Assembly: GCA_963842335.1 (NCBI GenBank)
Contig: CAWJGF010000016.1
Coordinates: 1-64,000 of the forward strand
DNA length: 64,000 nucleotides
From: PALSA-600 sp963842335
Lineage (GTDB): Bacteria; Actinomycetota; Thermoleophilia; Gaiellales; Gaiellaceae
Direction of reading: 5' to 3'
Shown: in pieces, positions 61,143 through 64,000 of the stretch
How the letters are laid out: each line of letters begins with the position of its first letter
Position numbering within the stretch: the first letter of the stretch is position 1
The notes under the pieces: generated by a model
Seen by the model: the letters and a program-made list of their open reading frames with translations, nothing else
The model's database searches: none
Told to the model about the DNA's origin: nothing
Made by a program: the position numbers and the translations under genes

Positions 61143-62977
61143 CGCGCACGGGCGTCTCGTACTTCGGCGTCCGCATTCCCCGCCATGCACGACGCGATCT
61201 CGAGGACATCGCCGGGCGCGGGTACACGGCGGTGCTGCACACCTTCTCGGAGAACGACCTCGCGTACTACCGCGGGACGATGGCGGAGATCGTCGCGGCT
61301 TCGCACGAGCTCGGGCTCGAGGTGCAGATGTGCCCCTGGGGCGTCGGCCGCACGTTCGGCGGCGAGGCCGAGAGCCGCTGGGTGACCTTTCACCCGGAGG
61401 CCTGCCAGGTGCTCGACGACGGACGTCGCGTCGCGACCGGGTGTCTCAACAACCCGGTGTACCGCGCGTTCTGCAAGGAGTGGGCCGACGCTGCCGTCGA
61501 GGCGGGAACCGACTACGTCTTCTGGGATGAGCCGCACTGGACGGTGCCCGAGCACGTCGGCGTCGACGATCCCGAGCGCTGGGCCTGCTGCTGCGACGTC
61601 TGCCGGGAGCTCTCCGGATTGGATCTGGCCGCTGGTCTGACACCGGAGGTCCAGGCGTTCCGTGAAAGGTCTGTCGTGGAATTCCTCGGTGAGATGCTCG
61701 CGCACGTCGCAGCGCGCGGTGCGAAGAACACCATCTGCCTGCTCCCGCTCACCGATGGGCCTCACGGTGTCAGCGACTGGGACGCGGTGGCGTCGCTACC
61801 TCACCTCTCCGTGCTGGCGACCGATCCCTACTGGAAGAACTTCGACGAGTCGGCCGAGTCGTTCGTCGGGCGCTTCGCGCGGCTGCTCGGCGAGACAGGC
61901 GCCCGTCACGGCGTCGACGCTCAGATGTGGTTGCCGAGCTTCGGGCTCACACGCGACGAGATACCCGAGTTGGAGTCGGCGATCGCTGCGACCCGTGCTG
62001 CCGGAATCGACGACGTCTGGACCTGGGGCTACGAAGCGTGCGGGCACATGACGAAGCTCGCGACGCCCGACGCGCCGCTCGTCTGGGAGGCGGTGACGAA
62101 GGCGTTGACCGGTGGAGTCCGAACGACCGAGCGGCACCGTGTCGAGCTGCACGACCTCGATCTCCGCCCGACGGCGGAGCTCGTGCGCCTGATCAACGAC
62201 GAAGACCACACGGTTGCGGGTGCGGTCGCAGGTGGAGCCGATGCGATCGGCGCGGCGATCGACGCGATCGTCGAGCGCCTCGAGGCCGGCGGAAGGCTCG
62301 TCTACGTCGGCGCCGGGTCGTCGGGTCGCGCGGCCGAGGCCGACGCGGCCGAGTGCGGGCCGACGTTCTCGACGGACCAGATTCTGGCTGTCACGAGCGC
62401 CGAGGAGGCGGCGGAAGACGACGGTGCAGCGGCCGTCGGCGAGCTCGAGCGGCTGAACGCCGGCCCACGCGACGTCGTGCTCGGCGTCAGCGCGAGCGGT
62501 CGCACGCCCTACACCCTTGCCGCGATCGAGCACGCCTCGAAGGTAGGCGCGCTCACGATCGCGCTCGCCTGCGTCCAGGGTTCCGAGCTCGCGCGACGAG
62601 CCGGACTGTCGATCGAGATCGATGTCGGCCCCGAGGTGATCGCGGGGTCCACGCGGCTGAAGGCGGGCACGGCTCAGAAGCTCGTTTTGAACGCGATCTC
62701 GACGATCGCGATGGTGAAGCTGGGCAAGACCTTCGGGAATCTCATGGTCGACGTGCAGGCGTCGAACGAAAAGCTGCGCGCGCGGGCAGAGCGGGCGGTC
62801 GCGATCGCGACAGCTGCTCCCGACAAGGAGGTCGCCGAGGCGATCGCGGCTGCAGACGGGGATACGAAGGTCGCCATCGTGTCGCTGCTTGCAGGTGTCG
62901 ATGCCAAGACCGCGCGGTCCCGGCTGACCGCTGCGCGCGGCGTCGTCCGCGAGGCGGTGTCCGATGTCGTGGGTTGA
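61139..62977 (+). CDS. murQ: TIM-barrel-like domain fused to MurNAc-6-phosphate etherase (MurQ)
   Basis: A 612-residue protein of two halves. The C-terminal half (about 330-612) is MurQ: LVRLINDEDHTVAGAV, VYVGAGSSGRAAEADAAECGPTF (with the catalytic Glu), GVSASGRTPYTLAA and EVIAGSTRLKAGTAQK. It splits D-lactate from MurNAc-6-P to give GlcNAc-6-P. The N-terminal ~325 residues (GVSYFGVRIPRHARRDLEDI, TDYVFWDEPHW, VWTWGYEACGHM) look like a beta/alpha barrel of an unassigned hydrolase type with acidic residues at strand ends. No start codon or stop separates the halves. Either a real fusion or two genes joined by an indel is possible; the even overlap style of the operon makes both credible. Confidence 0.85.
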   Translation: MTRTGVSYFGVRIPRHARRDLEDIAGRGYTAVLHTFSENDLAYYRGTMAEIVAASHELGLEVQMCPWGVGRTFGGEAESRWVTFHPEACQVLDDGRRVATGCLNNPVYRAFCKEWADAAVEAGTDYVFWDEPHWTVPEHVGVDDPERWACCCDVCRELSGLDLAAGLTPEVQAFRERSVVEFLGEMLAHVAARGAKNTICLLPLTDGPHGVSDWDAVASLPHLSVLATDPYWKNFDESAESFVGRFARLLGETGARHGVDAQMWLPSFGLTRDEIPELESAIAATRAAGIDDVWTWGYEACGHMTKLATPDAPLVWEAVTKALTGGVRTTERHRVELHDLDLRPTAELVRLINDEDHTVAGAVAGGADAIGAAIDAIVERLEAGGRLVYVGAGSSGRAAEADAAECGPTFSTDQILAVTSAEEAAEDDGAAAVGELERLNAGPRDVVLGVSASGRTPYTLAAIEHASKVGALTIALACVQGSELARRAGLSIEIDVGPEVIAGSTRLKAGTAQKLVLNAISTIAMVKLGKTFGNLMVDVQASNEKLRARAERAVAIATAAPDKEVAEAIAAADGDTKVAIVSLLAGVDAKTARSRLTAARGVVREAVSDVVG

Positions 62978-63996
62978 AGCGGAGCTGCGCGAGCAACCGG
63001 CAGCGCTCCAGCGTTTCCTCGACGCCGAGGCGCTCAACGCCCAGGAGATCACGCACCGCCTTCTCCGAGCGGACGTCCGTTACCTCCTGATCGTGTCGCG
63101 CGGCAGCTCGAGCAACGTCGCGCGTTACATGCAGTACCTGTTCGGAACCGTCAACCGCCTGCCCGTCGCGTTCGCGACACCGTCGCTCTACACCGTGTAC
63201 GACGCGCCGCCGGAGCTCGGGCCCGCAGCCGTGGTCGGCATCTCGCAGTCGGGTGCTTCTCCGGACGTGGTCGCCGTGATCGCCGAGGCGCGCAAGCAGA
63301 GCCGGCCGACGCTTGCGATCACGAACGATCCGTCGTCTCCACTCGCGCTCGCCGCGGATCACACGCTGCCGCTGCATGCCGGCGAAGAGCGCGCGGTCGC
63401 AGCGACGAAGACCTACCTGAACTCGATCGCAGCGGTGGCCTTGCTCTCGACGGCGGGAGACCCTCGTCGGCTGGACGAGTTGCTGGCAATGCCCGGCAAG
63501 GTCGCGCAGCAGATCGAAGACTCGCTCGCCGCGTTCGGAAAGGCTCGACCGATACCGCGACATGGAGGGCGGAAGCGTCGTCGCGCGTGGGGTCAACTAC
63601 GGCGCGGCCTTCGAGATCGCCCTCAAGATCCGCGAGCTCTCAGGGGCTCAGTTCGAGGCGTTTTCCTCTGCCGACCTGCTCCACGGTCCGATCGCCGCGT
63701 TGAAAGCCGGTCGTCCGGCAATCGTGATCGCACCGTCGGGGCGGACGCTGAAGAGCATGCAGGTCGCGGTCGACAAGGTGCGAGAGCGCGGAGCCGAGGT
63801 GGTCGCGATCAGTGACGACGCCGCGTTCCTCGAGCAAGCAGACACAGCCTTGCCGCTGGTCCCGGGAGTCTCGGAATGGCTGAGCCCGCTCTTGACCGTC
63901 GTCCCCGGCCAGGTCGCGGCAGTTCGTCTCGCGACGCTTCGCCACGTCGACGTCGACAGCCCGGTCGGGCTGACGAAGATCACGCTGACGCGTTAG
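62964..63996 (+). CDS. SIS-domain amino-sugar deaminase/isomerase (NagB-II/AgaS-like), one frameshift
   Basis: About 343 residues over two frames. The first SIS domain (LLIVSRGSSSNVARYMQYL, GISQSGASPDVV) and the C-terminal SIS domain (MEGGSVVARGVNYGAAFEIALKI, SADLLHGPIAAL with the catalytic Glu-helix region) match glucosamine-6-phosphate deaminase/GlmS-isomerase-like proteins. The frame breaks near 63541, where AAGGCTCGAC must lose one base to read LDRYRDMEGG. It should convert GlcN-6-P to fructose-6-P and NH3, completing the NagA/MurQ route. The start overlaps the murQ stop by 14 bases. Confidence 0.85.
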
Positions 63997-64000
63997 CTCT

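Overview
The window is about 64 kb of GC-rich, gene-dense chromosome with strong actinobacterial character. Features pointing that way are a CvpA/trypsin-like protease of the MarP type, a DosS-type two-GAF sensor with a NarL/DevR-type regulator, a SARP/BTAD regulator, DasR-type dre operators around an amino-sugar operon, a PLDc_N micro-protein, and DUF6308-like and DUF5661-like proteins. I would guess a soil member of Thermoleophilia (Gaiellales/Solirubrobacterales) or a near relative; this rests on gene content, not on a marker tree. Six single-base reading-frame breaks fall in five otherwise well conserved genes (near 1932, 17375, 17627, 48140, 59333 and 63541). They are either draft-assembly indels or real decay, and only reads can decide.

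Layout. 1-5.9 kb: a branched-chain amino-acid-type ABC importer (livH end, substrate-binding protein), a bicupin and a MOSC protein, a phosphoribosyltransferase/DppA-type D-aminopeptidase pair, and a divergent SDR. 5.9-8.3 kb: a long structured intergenic region ending in a SAM-I (S-box) riboswitch that precedes a YitJ-type homocysteine methyltransferase/methylenetetrahydrofolate reductase. 8.3-9.6 kb: the MarP-like protease and tRNA-Asp(GTC). 9.6-16.8 kb: a signalling block (two histidine kinases, three receivers, a receiver-cyclase, a lipoprotein, a secreted cupin) closed by an exact 28-bp copy of the tRNA-Asp 3' end. A second, shorter block carrying a broken aminoglycoside/lincosamide nucleotidyltransferase is closed by a third copy at 18.4 kb. 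No integrase is visible.

18.5-31.9 kb: SRPBCC plus methyltransferase pair, a LuxR/TPR regulator, a truncated haemoglobin, a translationally coupled vanadium-haloperoxidase-type protein and Tat-exported animal-type haem peroxidase, a 1238-residue SARP/pseudo-cyclase/AAA/TPR regulator, a GFA protein, an alpha/beta-hydrolase-adenylate cyclase fusion and a DUF6308-like protein. 32-37 kb: an Asp-box beta-propeller coupled to a MoaD/ThiS-like protein ending in Gly-Gly, a secreted beta-helix protein, and a four-gene leftward operon of poorly known proteins. 37-42.3 kb: a GNAT/ADP-forming acyl-CoA synthetase fusion with GAPDH, and a zinc alcohol dehydrogenase with a small Cys-rich partner.

42.4-54.8 kb: a membrane protein, the DosS/DosR-like pair, cupin and cupredoxin proteins, a damaged aldo/keto reductase, an HtrA-like protease, NlpC/P60, a lamin-tail protein with its Ig-like partner, an NTF2-like protein, an APH-type kinase and a secreted protein with putative Ig repeats. 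54.8-64 kb: an amino-sugar locus. Leftward run a binding protein, two permeases, a UgpC/MsiK-type ATPase and nagA. Rightward run a GntR/UTRA regulator, a TIM-barrel-like/MurQ fusion and a SIS-domain deaminase/isomerase. Four dre-like palindromes lie in and beside the divergent promoter region, so the two arms probably form one regulon for uptake and breakdown of GlcNAc or MurNAc oligosaccharides.
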